From Arcanobacterium pluranimalium (GTDB lineage: Bacteria; Actinomycetota; Actinomycetes; Actinomycetales; Actinomycetaceae): DNA of 64,000 bases. This document shows, piece after piece, positions 7,614 to 16,032 of this stretch. The notes under the pieces are model-generated. The model ran no database searches. It was not told the origin of the DNA and worked only from the letters and a program-made list of their open reading frames with translations. Both the position numbers and the translations under genes were made by a program. The stretch spans positions 992,001 through 1,056,000 of the forward strand of contig NZ_JAFBCS010000001.1 of the NCBI RefSeq assembly GCF_016907845.1, in the 5' to 3' direction. Every line of letters starts with the position of its first letter. Position 1 is the first letter of the stretch.

Positions 7614-8813
7614 TTATTCTCCAAATTCTTCGTGTGGAACTCGCCAGCCGTATTCGATATCGAGATGGACGACGTCGCCAATGCGTTTCGCTCCGTGATG
7701 TGACACTTCGTGTACCACGAGCGTACCTACTTCTGTTTCGACTTCATATTGATAATAGCTGCGCACGAAATATCTGTTGATAATTTTTCCAGTTAGCCGA
7801 GCGAGGTTGCTGCTGTTTGCGCTGGTGCTTGGGGCGCTGACGCTTGCGCTTGGGTGCGGGTTACTGGGGCTGGTGCTCAGTTTAGCGCTCGTACCTGTGC
7901 TAGCTTGCTCAGCCGACGTAATTCTAATTCGTTCAGCAGGTATACATAGCGCGGATTTTTCCGCATGCGTGTGTCCAGGGAAGATGCATTTTTTATGCCC
8001 GAGCAGCACGCCATTTTCAGGAGAGTTTGGATCTGTGCATACGTCAACAATATTGGGAATTCCCATAAAGCGCGCAACAAAGCGTGAATTCGGCTGCTCA
8101 TAGACTTGTTGTGGATTGGCGCACTGAACGATTTTCCCCGCGTTCATAACGGCCACGGAATCACCAAGAGCGCAGGCTTCGTCGACGTCATGAGTCACGT
8201 AGATTGCGGCAATATTCAGTCTTTGGATTTGCAGGAGAATATCTTTGCGAATGACTTTTCGGATGGCATCGTCAACATGGGTCAGTGGCTCATCAAGTAA
8301 TAAGAGCCGCGGGCGTCGAACTAAAGTTCGTGCTAGCGCCACACGTTGGCGCTGTCCTCCTGAAAGCTGCGGGGGCTTAGCTTGTGCGATTCCCGAAATA
8401 TTCATTTCGGCAAGCGCAATATCGATCATGTCCCGATATTTACGATCTGGTATGGCTGGATCATCAAGACCATATGCAACGTTTTGCCAAACGGTCATAT
8501 TTTCGAAAAGAGTCGGATCTTGAGAAACGTACCCCGAGGGGCGCCTATCAATCGGGCAGAAACTTATATCGTGTGAATCAATAGAAATAGAACCAGACGA
8601 TGCTTTAAGCAATCCGGCTATTGCTTGCACGAGCGTCGTCTTTCCGGAGCCAGATGGGCCGACGAGCGATAAAACTTTTCCCGGTTCGACTTCCAGATCA
8701 ATATTGCTCACAGTAGGCTCTGATCGGTCTCCTCGAAAGACGGTCAATCCATTAACTCTCAAGCCACGTTCGCTTTCATGGGAAACTTGTGATGAACTCT
8801 TAAATAGTTTCAT
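7614..8813 (-). CDS. ABC transporter ATP-binding protein (AfuC/FbpC-like)
   Basis: A 399-residue cytosolic ATPase for an importer. Walker A 'GPSGSGKT' (52-59), signature 'LSGGQ' (150-154), Walker B 'LLLDEP' (171-176) and switch His208 are intact. The C-terminal part carries a TOBE-like regulatory domain interrupted by a Ser/Thr/Pro-rich stretch (about 300-340). I choose ATG 8813, which has GGAGGGG 5 bases before it; it overlaps the permease gene by 14 bases. The subfamily includes iron, thiamine, spermidine and hexose-phosphate (AfuC) importers. With the OPA antiporter and two-component genes in the same run, phosphorylated sugars are the best guess and ferric iron the main alternative. Confidence 0.88.
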   Translation of the reverse strand: MKLFKSSSQVSHESERGLRVNGLTVFRGDRSEPTVSNIDLEVEPGKVLSLVGPSGSGKTTLVQAIAGLLKASSGSISIDSHDISFCPIDRRPSGYVSQDPTLFENMTVWQNVAYGLDDPAIPDRKYRDMIDIALAEMNISGIAQAKPPQLSGGQRQRVALARTLVRRPRLLLLDEPLTHVDDAIRKVIRKDILLQIQRLNIAAIYVTHDVDEACALGDSVAVMNAGKIVQCANPQQVYEQPNSRFVARFMGIPNIVDVCTDPNSPENGVLLGHKKCIFPGHTHAEKSALCIPAERIRITSAEQASTGTSAKLSTSPSNPHPSASVSAPSTSANSSNLARLTGKIINRYFVRSYYQYEVETEVGTLVVHEVSHHGAKRIGDVVHLDIEYGWRVPHEEFGE

Positions 8814-10416
8814 AGTGTCCCCTCCGATGTGAGAACAGAAGTACACCGGCGATACCTACGATGAAAAGCAAGATTGATAGTAATGAGGCGCTGGTGGTCA
8901 ATGCATAAACTGCGGCGTCATGGCCTTCTTCGGCCGCATTGAGGATACTAGGCCCTACCTGCGGGAACGAAGCAGAGTTCACAAAGACGGCGGGCGTATT
9001 GCGTGCGATCAGCAAGCCAATGAGTAGCGCGAAAGCAGGAATCCACACGGGAATGATTGTTGGCAAAATGATTGTGAAGAATATTCGGGTGCGCTTTGCG
9101 CCAAGATCCCGGGCAGCTAGAACTGCGGGCCGGTAAGATTCAAAAACTGAATAACTCACGAGGTGGGCGATAGGAAATGCGATGCTCATATAAGACATCG
9201 CTATTGCAAGATAGCCATTTCCATAACCGGCATTTCCGACCAATGGTGGAATGAGGTAGAAACTGCCGAATTTAATCCAGTCTTGATGGATAAAAGCTAT
9301 GAGTATTCCACCAGTAGTTAAAGAAATCAGCAAAAACACAACCATGCAGGTGTTAAACACTGCGGCAAACCGCGGATGCCAAAACGCTATTGATGCTGAA
9401 TAGAGGCTGAAAATCCAAGCGAGAAGGATCACTGGCACCACCGCGATAGTAGTGGACCAGATTGCTTGACCAAACGCCTGTGGCACGTTCGATTGAGCCA
9501 GCGAAAGCATGTGCACGATGCCGTTTTTTGCTATCATGACAACGATAAACACCGTTAACGCAGCGTAAATACTTCCTACAAAAATTCCGGCACGACCGAT
9601 CCCGCGAGTAAGTGGCACTGCTGCGAATGCTGCGCGTTCGTCGTCGGACACGGCTTTGCTATTGTTTCCAGAATGTTGCAGCGTGTCTGCAAGTAGCACG
9701 GCGGCTACAACTGATAACACGATCAGCGAAACGACGTGTGGGATAGCAGCTGCTTGCGAACCTCCCGAACTCAACACGTGCAAAATGTGGTTGGACAAAA
9801 ACGGCGTCGTTCCGCCAAAAACTAGATGTAACGATGGGTCGGCTAGGAGTATCCCTGTGCCGAGAACGAAAGATAGCATTCCTGCCCGGATAATGGCTGA
9901 ACGATGGGCTTTCCAGGTCCATCGCACGGAGCCTAGAGAAAGCTGCAAACCGTGAAGAAGCATCAATGAACTGAGCCGATCGAAAACGAAAAACTCAAGC
10001 AACACTGCCAGTGGGAAGATCGAGATGAACTGAGTTACATAAATAACTGCTTCTCCATAAGGCGATAAGTGAATGAAATCCGCACACAAAATAGAAGCTA
10101 ATGCGAGCGGAGAAATCGTGAGTGGAACATATAAAAGCCCTAGGCAGGCAATGAGTTTTCTTGCAGATACTGTGAGCAGAGTAATCGCTAGTGGCAAGGC
10201 AAAGAGGGTAGCTATGGCACTAGTGAGAGACGTAATGGCGAGTGAATATGCGAAATTGCGGGCGAAGGCTTTTCCAAAGTACTGCGGAAAGAAGAGAAAG
10301 AGCACCATAAAGAGTACAAAAGAGCAGCACAAAAGTGCCGTAATGAGTTTTTGTGCGTGGTGCACGCGCGTCACTAATGATCGCGGCAAGGCTAAAGGAC
10401 GCTTAATACTGACCAT
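8800..10416 (-). CDS. ABC transporter permease, fused double domain (AfuB/FbpB-like)
   Basis: A 538-residue inner-membrane protein with about 12 helices made of two permease halves, the arrangement of FbpB/AfuB/ThiP importers where one chain supplies both membrane domains. In the second half, 'LAARDLGAKRTRIFF' is the cytosolic loop that docks on the ATPase; the equivalent loop in the first half is less clear. It starts at ATG 10416, overlapping the binding-protein gene by 14 bases, with AGGTG upstream, and overlaps the ATPase gene by 14 bases at its end. The three genes are one transcriptional unit. Confidence 0.87.
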   Translation of the reverse strand: MVSIKRPLALPRSLVTRVHHAQKLITALLCCSFVLFMVLFLFFPQYFGKAFARNFAYSLAITSLTSAIATLFALPLAITLLTVSARKLIACLGLLYVPLTISPLALASILCADFIHLSPYGEAVIYVTQFISIFPLAVLLEFFVFDRLSSLMLLHGLQLSLGSVRWTWKAHRSAIIRAGMLSFVLGTGILLADPSLHLVFGGTTPFLSNHILHVLSSGGSQAAAIPHVVSLIVLSVVAAVLLADTLQHSGNNSKAVSDDERAAFAAVPLTRGIGRAGIFVGSIYAALTVFIVVMIAKNGIVHMLSLAQSNVPQAFGQAIWSTTIAVVPVILLAWIFSLYSASIAFWHPRFAAVFNTCMVVFLLISLTTGGILIAFIHQDWIKFGSFYLIPPLVGNAGYGNGYLAIAMSYMSIAFPIAHLVSYSVFESYRPAVLAARDLGAKRTRIFFTIILPTIIPVWIPAFALLIGLLIARNTPAVFVNSASFPQVGPSILNAAEEGHDAAVYALTTSASLLSILLFIVGIAGVLLFSHRRGHYETI

Positions 10417-11395
10417 TGCGCACCTGCCTAATCCAATTAGAAATCAAGTGTTCACGAAGATGCGCACTTGTAGTAATACGGTCTGTGTAGACTGGAGCGT
10501 TCATGTTATCGAGCGCATTTTTGAGATTGTTGGGAAGATTCGGCGAGATCGGATTCTGCAGTGCAGAACGCGCGCTGATCTCTTGTCCTTCATCAGATGC
10601 TGCATACTGCACAAACTTTTCTGCCAGTGCCGGATTGGGCGCGTTGCGCAGCTTCGATATTCCTCCGATTTCATAGCTGGTGCCGTCACGGGGATAGATA
10701 GTGGTGACTTTGGCACCTCGGGCGCGTTCGCGCTCGCAATAAGGAGCGAATGTGATGCCTACGTCGACTTTATTTCGGGCAACGAGTTTTGCTGGGGCTA
10801 TTCCTGAGTCGGTGTACGTCGATACTTTTTGATCAAGTTGCTCCAAGAAACGGTTCATCTCATATGTTGAATGAATCCGCAGGTATTGCACCCAAAGCAT
10901 GGTTCCTGCTGTTCCAGAGGTAGCGGGATTAGGAGCGGCCAGCGAGATATTTTCCGTGCGTACGAGTTCTTCCCAACTATGAGGAGCATCAACGGTATCC
11001 GCGACGCAAAACGCCAAGATACCGCCATAAATGCCAACCCAGGTCTGATTGAGCCCTTGAACACGGCTGACGTCAAGCAAGCCCGCTTCATCAGCAATAA
11101 CGTAGGCTTCAGTTGGTCCGCCGAACCAGACGTCGTAGTCATTGCGATACCGCACGTTCTTCACATGAGCCAGAGCTTCTGAAGTGGGCAAACGGACGAT
11201 TGACACTTTCTTATGCGTGCGTTTTTCAAAAGACTGTGCCAGAGCTTCACATGAATCGAGGTTATTAGAGCACATAACCTTAAGATCCGAGGCAGCTGGG
11301 CGCGCCACGATTCCAAGCACCAAGAAGAACACTAGTACAACAGCCGCAATCGCAAAGCGCGGGATCATCGACAGGAGCCAGCGAGACTTCACCAT
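10403..11395 (-). CDS. Extracellular solute-binding protein (AfuA/HptA/PgtC-like)
   Basis: A 330-residue binding protein with one N-terminal hydrophobic segment (about 12-32) and no lipobox Cys, so it is either membrane-anchored or a secreted protein. The motif 'NPATSGTAG' and the segments 'DVWFGGPTEAY' and 'TFAPYCERERA' are typical of the ferric/hexose-phosphate binding family (AfuA, FbpA, PgtC, HptA). The Tyr pair that binds iron in FbpA is not evident to me, which favours an anion ligand. No Shine-Dalgarno is seen; GGATATGGTG is repeated around the ATG. The gene begins 23 bases after the exonuclease stop, so it may be cotranscribed with it. It leads the run to the ABC, kinase and regulator genes. 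Confidence 0.85.
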   Translation of the reverse strand: MVKSRWLLSMIPRFAIAAVVLVFFLVLGIVARPAASDLKVMCSNNLDSCEALAQSFEKRTHKKVSIVRLPTSEALAHVKNVRYRNDYDVWFGGPTEAYVIADEAGLLDVSRVQGLNQTWVGIYGGILAFCVADTVDAPHSWEELVRTENISLAAPNPATSGTAGTMLWVQYLRIHSTYEMNRFLEQLDQKVSTYTDSGIAPAKLVARNKVDVGITFAPYCERERARGAKVTTIYPRDGTSYEIGGISKLRNAPNPALAEKFVQYAASDEGQEISARSALQNPISPNLPNNLKNALDNMNAPVYTDRITTSAHLREHLISNWIRQVRNGQY

Positions 11396-11418
11396 ATCCG
11401 CACCATATCCACAGCTGG

Positions 11419-12114
11419 CTACTTCGCTATAGGCCAGCCAACTGGCTGCGTATAGGGTCTACCGCGTTCAGCTGCTCGTTTGGCAAAATAATTTGCTGAT
11501 TCGATATACGTTTCAGATTGCTTACGCATGAGTTCATCGTGGCTCCAGCTGGCAGCGTCAGGGAATTTGCGCAACATAGCCCCGAGTACCCGCAACGTTA
11601 CCAGTACATCGGCTTCGGCGTTGTGGAAGGAGTCGTCCTCCCAGACACCATAGTGCTGAGCCACGAGCTCAAGGGTGCGTTTTCCTTTACGCCAGCGGTC
11701 GAGAGTCTTATCGAGAATAAACGGATCAACCACTGGTGATACCGACCTTTCGAGCCGTTCCTCGAGTGTGGGGAGGCCATGACGTGCCAGTTCTGTTTCG
11801 ATTAACGTCAAATCATACGAGGCATTAAAGGCCACGATCGCATGGTTTTGCTGGAGATGATAGTGAAGCAGCTCAGCCAATTCGCTCAGCACTTCTCGAA
11901 TTGGGCGTCCCTCACGCTGAGCTTTCTCAGTAGAGATGCCGTGTACACTCTGCGCATTCAAAGGAATCTCCACACCAGGATCTGCTAGCCAGTAGTGTTT
12001 CGTGACGCGCTCGCTATCAATGACGACCACAGATGCCGTCACGAGGCGCGCCTCGGTAGGATCCACGCCAGTAGTTTCCGTATCAAAACCAACAATTGGA
12101 TTGTGTGACCACAT
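11419..12114 (-). CDS. DnaQ-like DEDDh 3'-5' exonuclease
   Basis: A 231-residue stand-alone exonuclease of the DnaQ/DEDDh superfamily, cutting DNA or RNA from the 3' end with two metal ions. The catalytic set is visible: D11 and E13 in 'GFDTETTG', D100 in 'FNASYDLTLIE', H163 and D168 in 'FHNAEADV'. No polymerase, UvrC or BRCT part is attached, so it is not a fused epsilon subunit. The ATG is preceded by AGAGGA. It is divergent from guaB3. The exact job (proofreading accessory, repair or RNA processing) cannot be read from the sequence. Confidence 0.88.
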   Translation of the reverse strand: MWSHNPIVGFDTETTGVDPTEARLVTASVVVIDSERVTKHYWLADPGVEIPLNAQSVHGISTEKAQREGRPIREVLSELAELLHYHLQQNHAIVAFNASYDLTLIETELARHGLPTLEERLERSVSPVVDPFILDKTLDRWRKGKRTLELVAQHYGVWEDDSFHNAEADVLVTLRVLGAMLRKFPDAASWSHDELMRKQSETYIESANYFAKRAAERGRPYTQPVGWPIAK

Positions 12115-12218
12115 GATTCCTCTTTCTTTTCGTGTAAATAAGTATACGACGTAACTCCTGCCAAATTTCGTTGCCGCCTGTCTGACCTCCTCATCTCCAC
12201 TTTTGACAGCGAAAACGA

Positions 12219-12231
12219 TAGGCTAATCATG
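12219..12231 (+). promoter_or_regulatory. Likely leaderless promoter of guaB3
   Basis: TAGGCT (12219-12224), a TAnnnT-type -10 element, ends 6 bases before the GTG start at 12231. There is no Shine-Dalgarno, so transcription probably begins at the start codon. The same CGATAGGCTA word and spacing precede guaA. Confidence 0.5.
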
Positions 12232-13343
12232 TGAGTAATGAAGTTGAAATCGGCCGCGGAAAGCGTGCCAACGTTGGATATTCTTTTGACGATATTGCCG
12301 TTGTGCCCTCTCGGCGCACGCGTGACGCCGCCGATGTATCGGTATCATGGCAGCTAGATGCTTATCTTTTGGATGCTCCTATTATTGGTGCGCCGATGGA
12401 CTCCGTGACGTCGCCGGCCACGGCAATCACGATGGGCAAAATGGGCATGGTCGGCGTGCTCGATCTCGAGGGAATATGGACTCGCTACGAAGATCCAGAG
12501 CCTTTCTTGGAAGAAATTGCGCAATTGCCCGATCACCAGGTGTTTCAGCGCATGCAAGAGATTTATCGAGAGCCGGTAAAAGCTGAGCTCATCACCGCAA
12601 GATTGGAAGAAATTCGCAAAGCAGGCGTTCCGGTTGCTGGTGCACTATCGCCGCAGCGCACGCAAGAGTATTGGCGCACGGTGGCCGACGCTGGCGTCGA
12701 CCTTTTCGTCATTCGCGGCACCACGGTTTCTGCCGAGCATGTGTCCTCAAACCGTGAGCCTTTGAATCTCAAGCGATTCATTTACGAACTTGACGTTCCG
12801 GTCGTCGTTGGCGGGGCGGCATCGTACACTGCTGCTCTGCACCTGATGCGCACGGGTGCTGCGGGTGTGCTTGCTGGTTTCGGTGGAGGAGCGACGACGG
12901 CGAATCGCCGCACGGTGGGTGTTGCCGTTCCGATGGCGACGACGGTGGCGAACGTCGCCGCCGCGCGTCGTGAGTACATGGACGAAACCGGTGGTAGATA
13001 CGTGCATGTGATTGCTGATGGGCAAATTTCGACGTCCGGTGACTTGGTGAAAGCTATTGCTTGCGGAGCCGACGGCGTGATGCTCGGTACGGTGCTTGCG
13101 CGTGCCGATGAAGCGCCTGGTCGGGGCTATCATTGGGGAGCAGAAGCGCACCATAAGACTCTACTGCGTGGTGAGCGAGTGAAAGTTGAGCAAGTTGGCA
13201 GTTTGGAGACGATCATCAACGGTCCGTCGCTCGATGCTTCGGGCACTACGAACTTGATTGGTGCATTGCGGCATGCCATGGCGATGACTGGTTATTCGGA
13301 CGTTAAAGAATTCCAGCGAGTGCCCATCTCCGTAGGACAGTAA
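12231..13343 (+). CDS. guaB3: GuaB3-type IMP dehydrogenase-related protein
   Basis: A 370-residue TIM-barrel protein of the short, CBS-less IMPDH/GMP reductase group found in actinobacteria. 'EIGRGKRA', 'DDIAVVPSRRTRD', 'APMDSVTSPATAI' and 'HVIADGQISTSGD' match GuaB3 proteins closely. The loop that carries the catalytic Cys in IMP dehydrogenases reads 'GFGGGATTANR' here (about 216-226), without Cys, as is usual for this group. The reaction in purine nucleotide interconversion is therefore less certain than the family. It starts at GTG with no ribosome site, probably on a leaderless message. A 27-bp perfect hairpin follows the stop. Confidence 0.9.
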   Translation: MSNEVEIGRGKRANVGYSFDDIAVVPSRRTRDAADVSVSWQLDAYLLDAPIIGAPMDSVTSPATAITMGKMGMVGVLDLEGIWTRYEDPEPFLEEIAQLPDHQVFQRMQEIYREPVKAELITARLEEIRKAGVPVAGALSPQRTQEYWRTVADAGVDLFVIRGTTVSAEHVSSNREPLNLKRFIYELDVPVVVGGAASYTAALHLMRTGAAGVLAGFGGGATTANRRTVGVAVPMATTVANVAAARREYMDETGGRYVHVIADGQISTSGDLVKAIACGADGVMLGTVLARADEAPGRGYHWGAEAHHKTLLRGERVKVEQVGSLETIINGPSLDASGTTNLIGALRHAMAMTGYSDVKEFQRVPISVGQ

Positions 13344-13345
13344 CT

Positions 13346-13407
13346 TTTTGGGGCGTTTTTGGCAACATCTCGAAATATATCGAGATGTTGCCAAAAACGC
13401 CCCAAAA
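13346..13407. terminator. Perfect 27-bp hairpin after guaB3; copy A of an intergenic repeat
   Basis: Arms 13346-13372 and 13381-13407 pair without a mismatch around an 8-base AT loop. It begins 3 bases after the guaB3 stop. A diverged 62-base relative lies at 60838-60899, so this is both a terminator and a member of a small repeat family. Confidence 0.75.
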
Positions 13408-13414
13408 TTATGCA

Positions 13415-13450
13415 CGTGGGAACGCGCACGTACTCGTGCGCGTTCCCACG
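13415..13450. terminator. Perfect 16-bp hairpin between guaB3 and fumarase
   Basis: Arms 13415-13430 (CGTGGGAACGCGCACG) and 13435-13450 pair perfectly with a TACT loop. It lies 8 bases past the previous hairpin and faces the 3' end of the minus-strand fumarase gene. There is no U tract on either side. Confidence 0.55.
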
Positions 13451-13539
13451 CCCAAGGTGATATGCCCGGCCTGAGCTGGCACGTCACCCAAGGCGACACA
13501 TGCCGCGCCCAGAGTCATATACGCCCCGCGGCCTAAGGC

Positions 13540-15216
13540 TCACATGCCTGGACGTTTGCCCAGCGTAACGCTAATTTCTTGTGAGCCGGCGAAGAAGTCG
13601 TTACCCTTGTCGTCTACCACGATGAACGCCGGGAAATTCTCCACTTCAATGCGCCACACAGCCTCCATGCCCAGCTCAGGAAACTCGAGCTGCTCAACTT
13701 TCTTAATGCAGTCCTCAGCGAGCTGAGCTGCTGGGCCGCCAATAGAACCGAGGTAGAAACCGCCATGCTTGTGGCAAGCATCGGTCACTTGCTGTGAGCG
13801 GTTGCCTTTAGCGAGCATGACCATTGAGCCACCGAGCGCCTGGAATTGATCCACATAGGAGTCCATACGGCCAGCCGTGGTCGGACCAAAAGAACCAGAT
13901 GGCTTACCAGCAGGAGTTTTTGCAGGTCCTGCATAGTAAACTGGGTGATCTTTCAGATACCGTGGCATCTCGCCACCATTTTCGATGCGCTCGCGAATCT
14001 TTGCATGAGCAATATCGCGTGCAACGATCATTGGGCCGGTGAGTGAAAGACGTGTCTTAACAGGGTATTTGCTCAGCTCCGCCAGAATCTCAGCCATTGG
14101 CTTGTTGAGGTCGATATTAACCACGTCGCTATTATCCGAATGTCCGATCTCAGCGTCAGTGGTGGCAGGCAAGAACTGCCCTGGATTGTGCTCAAGCTGC
14201 TCAATGAAGATACCCTCAGGAGTGATCTTTCCTTTAGCTTGACGATCCGCCGAGCAAGAGACGGCTATTGCCACCGGCAAAGATGCACCGTGGCGGGGGA
14301 GACGAACCACGCGCACATCATGGCAGAAGTACTTTCCACCAAACTGCGCTCCAATCCCGATCTTGCGGGTGATGTCTAGAACTTTTTCTTCCATCTCCAC
14401 ATCGCGGAAGCCGAAACCTTCTTCGCCACCTTTGGTGGGCAGCTCATCGAGGTATTTTGCCGAGGCGTATTTTGCCGTCTTAAGCGCAAATTCTGCCGAG
14501 GTGCCGCCAATGACGATCGCCAAGTGGTATGGCGGGCAGGCGGCAGTGCCGAGCGAGCGAATCTTGCCCTCAAGGAATGGCATCATCGAGTCTGGATTCA
14601 AAATAGCTTTGGTTTCCTGGTACAGGTACGACTTATTGGCTGAACCACCGCCCTTAGACATAAACAGGAAGTGGTATTCGTTTTCGTGACCAGGGTGAGT
14701 ATCTGCGTAAAGCTCAATTTGTGCAGGTAGGTTGGTGCCGGTGTTCTTTTCTTCGAACATCGACAGCGGCGCATTTTGCGAATAGCGAAGATTGTACTTT
14801 TCGTAGGTGTTTTGCACGCCCTGGGAGAGCGCTTTTTCATCTACACCAGGAGTGAGCACATGCTGCCCGCGTTCGCCCTTGATAATCGCCGTGCCGGTAT
14901 CCTGGCACATTGGCAACTCGCCCTGGGCTGCAATATTGGCGTTGCGCAGCAGCGTTTTTGCCACGAAGCGGTCGTTTGGTGAAGCTTCCGGATCTTCAGT
15001 AATCTTGGCAACCTGCTTGAGATGTTCGGTGCGCAAGAAGTGGTTGATCTCGTAGAAAGCAGTTTCTGCAAGCAGCTCAAGTGCACTTTCCTCAACTTTG
15101 AGAAAAGTCATTCCGTCTGGCCCTTCTACAGTGCTCACGCCCTCAGTGGAAATGAGGCGGTACTGCGTTTTATCCGGACCCACTGGAAGCATGTCCTTGT
15201 ACTTGATTTCAGTCAT
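13540..15216 (-). CDS. fumA: Class I (iron-sulfur) fumarate hydratase
   Basis: A 558-residue class I fumarase, interconverting fumarate and malate with a [4Fe-4S] cluster. Cluster ligands C104 ('PMCQDTGTA'), C227 ('TAACPPYH') and C321 ('AVSCSADRQ') fall at the spacing of E. coli FumA (105, 224, 318). The N-terminal alpha domain and C-terminal beta domain are fused, as in FumA/FumB. AGGAG lies 5 bases before the ATG. The gene is monocistronic between hairpins. This type is oxygen-sensitive, so its presence fits a microaerophilic or facultative lifestyle. Some relatives also act on mesaconate or tartrate. Confidence 0.94.
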   Translation of the reverse strand: MTEIKYKDMLPVGPDKTQYRLISTEGVSTVEGPDGMTFLKVEESALELLAETAFYEINHFLRTEHLKQVAKITEDPEASPNDRFVAKTLLRNANIAAQGELPMCQDTGTAIIKGERGQHVLTPGVDEKALSQGVQNTYEKYNLRYSQNAPLSMFEEKNTGTNLPAQIELYADTHPGHENEYHFLFMSKGGGSANKSYLYQETKAILNPDSMMPFLEGKIRSLGTAACPPYHLAIVIGGTSAEFALKTAKYASAKYLDELPTKGGEEGFGFRDVEMEEKVLDITRKIGIGAQFGGKYFCHDVRVVRLPRHGASLPVAIAVSCSADRQAKGKITPEGIFIEQLEHNPGQFLPATTDAEIGHSDNSDVVNIDLNKPMAEILAELSKYPVKTRLSLTGPMIVARDIAHAKIRERIENGGEMPRYLKDHPVYYAGPAKTPAGKPSGSFGPTTAGRMDSYVDQFQALGGSMVMLAKGNRSQQVTDACHKHGGFYLGSIGGPAAQLAEDCIKKVEQLEFPELGMEAVWRIEVENFPAFIVVDDKGNDFFAGSQEISVTLGKRPGM

Positions 15217-15266
15217 GGAACTCTCCTGATGACGCTCTATATCTATTCATATACAAGGATAATTCT

Positions 15267-15298
15267 GGGGCGGTTGAAATACTGGGTACAACCGCCCC
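15267..15298 (-). terminator. Hairpin after the GNAT gene
   Basis: Perfect 10-bp inverted repeat GGGGCGGTTG/CAACCGCCCC with a 12-base loop, downstream of the minus-strand acetyltransferase and upstream of the fumarase start. The U tract is weak. Confidence 0.55.
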
Positions 15299-15343
15299 AC
15301 CGCCGAAGAGCACGCCACTTAAAATGGCTTAAAACGGTGCAAT

Positions 15344-15850
15344 CTAGCCGTTATAGCGATATACGTTAGTCTCGCGTTGCGTAAAACCTGCTCGCCGGTA
15401 TAGTCGATTTGCTGCCTCGCGGCTCGGGCGAGAGGTGAGGTCAACCGACTTCACACCTTTTTTCTGCGCGAGGTCAATCGCTGCTTCCACAAGCTTTTGG
15501 CCAGCTCCTTGACCGCGAGCTGCCTCATCAACCACGACGTCCTCAATCCACGCACGCCAGCCGGTAGGAATCTCGAACGTCACCAAGGTGAGCATACCCA
15601 AGATAGGTGCGACGACGCCGTCGCCACCCTCGCTACCAGAGGTCACGTCATGCTCGCTACCAGTCGCGACGCCGCGCTCGTCGTCGCCCTTTTCGCCTCG
15701 GTAGACAAAGAGGTAAATATTGTCTTGCGCCAAAAAATCTTCGAGCTGTTCAATATTCATGGGCGCTGATGAACGTGAGAGCTGTGGGATTAGCTTGGCA
15801 AATGCACTTTCAAGCTCGGGTGAGGCGTCTTCGACTAGTTCTACAGGCAT
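15344..15850 (-). CDS. GNAT-family N-acetyltransferase
   Basis: A 168-residue acetyltransferase of the GNAT fold. The acetyl-CoA loop reads 'RGQGAGQKLVEAA' and the C-terminal 'AANRLYRRAGFTQRETNVYRY' block has the usual Tyr. An acidic, Gly-rich insert (about 53-80) separates the first helices from the core strands. Start chosen at ATG 15850, with AAAGGAT 4 bases before it, rather than the longer frame whose first 13 codons have no ribosome site. The substrate amine is unknown. It stands alone between fumarase and acetate kinase. Confidence 0.85.
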   Translation of the reverse strand: MPVELVEDASPELESAFAKLIPQLSRSSAPMNIEQLEDFLAQDNIYLFVYRGEKGDDERGVATGSEHDVTSGSEGGDGVVAPILGMLTLVTFEIPTGWRAWIEDVVVDEAARGQGAGQKLVEAAIDLAQKKGVKSVDLTSRPSREAANRLYRRAGFTQRETNVYRYNG

Positions 15851-15927
15851 AGTGATCCTTTCAATTATGTGCGTGTCAAGTGGGCACAAGGGCTTACTTA
15901 CACTTACTGCTCACTCTGGTAAGAGAA

Positions 15928-15985
15928 ACCGCTCGTGTCAATATGCCACGCCTAACGCATAGGCAAGCACATCAACACGAGCGGT
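15928..15985 (-). terminator. Hairpin after ackA
   Basis: Perfect 11-bp inverted repeat (ACCGCTCGTGT at 15928-15938, partner at 15975-15985) with a long loop that contains a smaller hairpin. It follows the acetate kinase stop on the minus strand. Confidence 0.5.
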
Positions 15986-16032
15986 ACAAACTCAGCTTTG
16001 CTAGAGGTCAGCTGGCCCAGTTGCTATAGAAC

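Noticed and set aside
10073-10807. 244-codon frame on the plus strand
   Set aside because: Overlaps the permease and binding-protein genes on the other strand, which have clear families and coupled starts.
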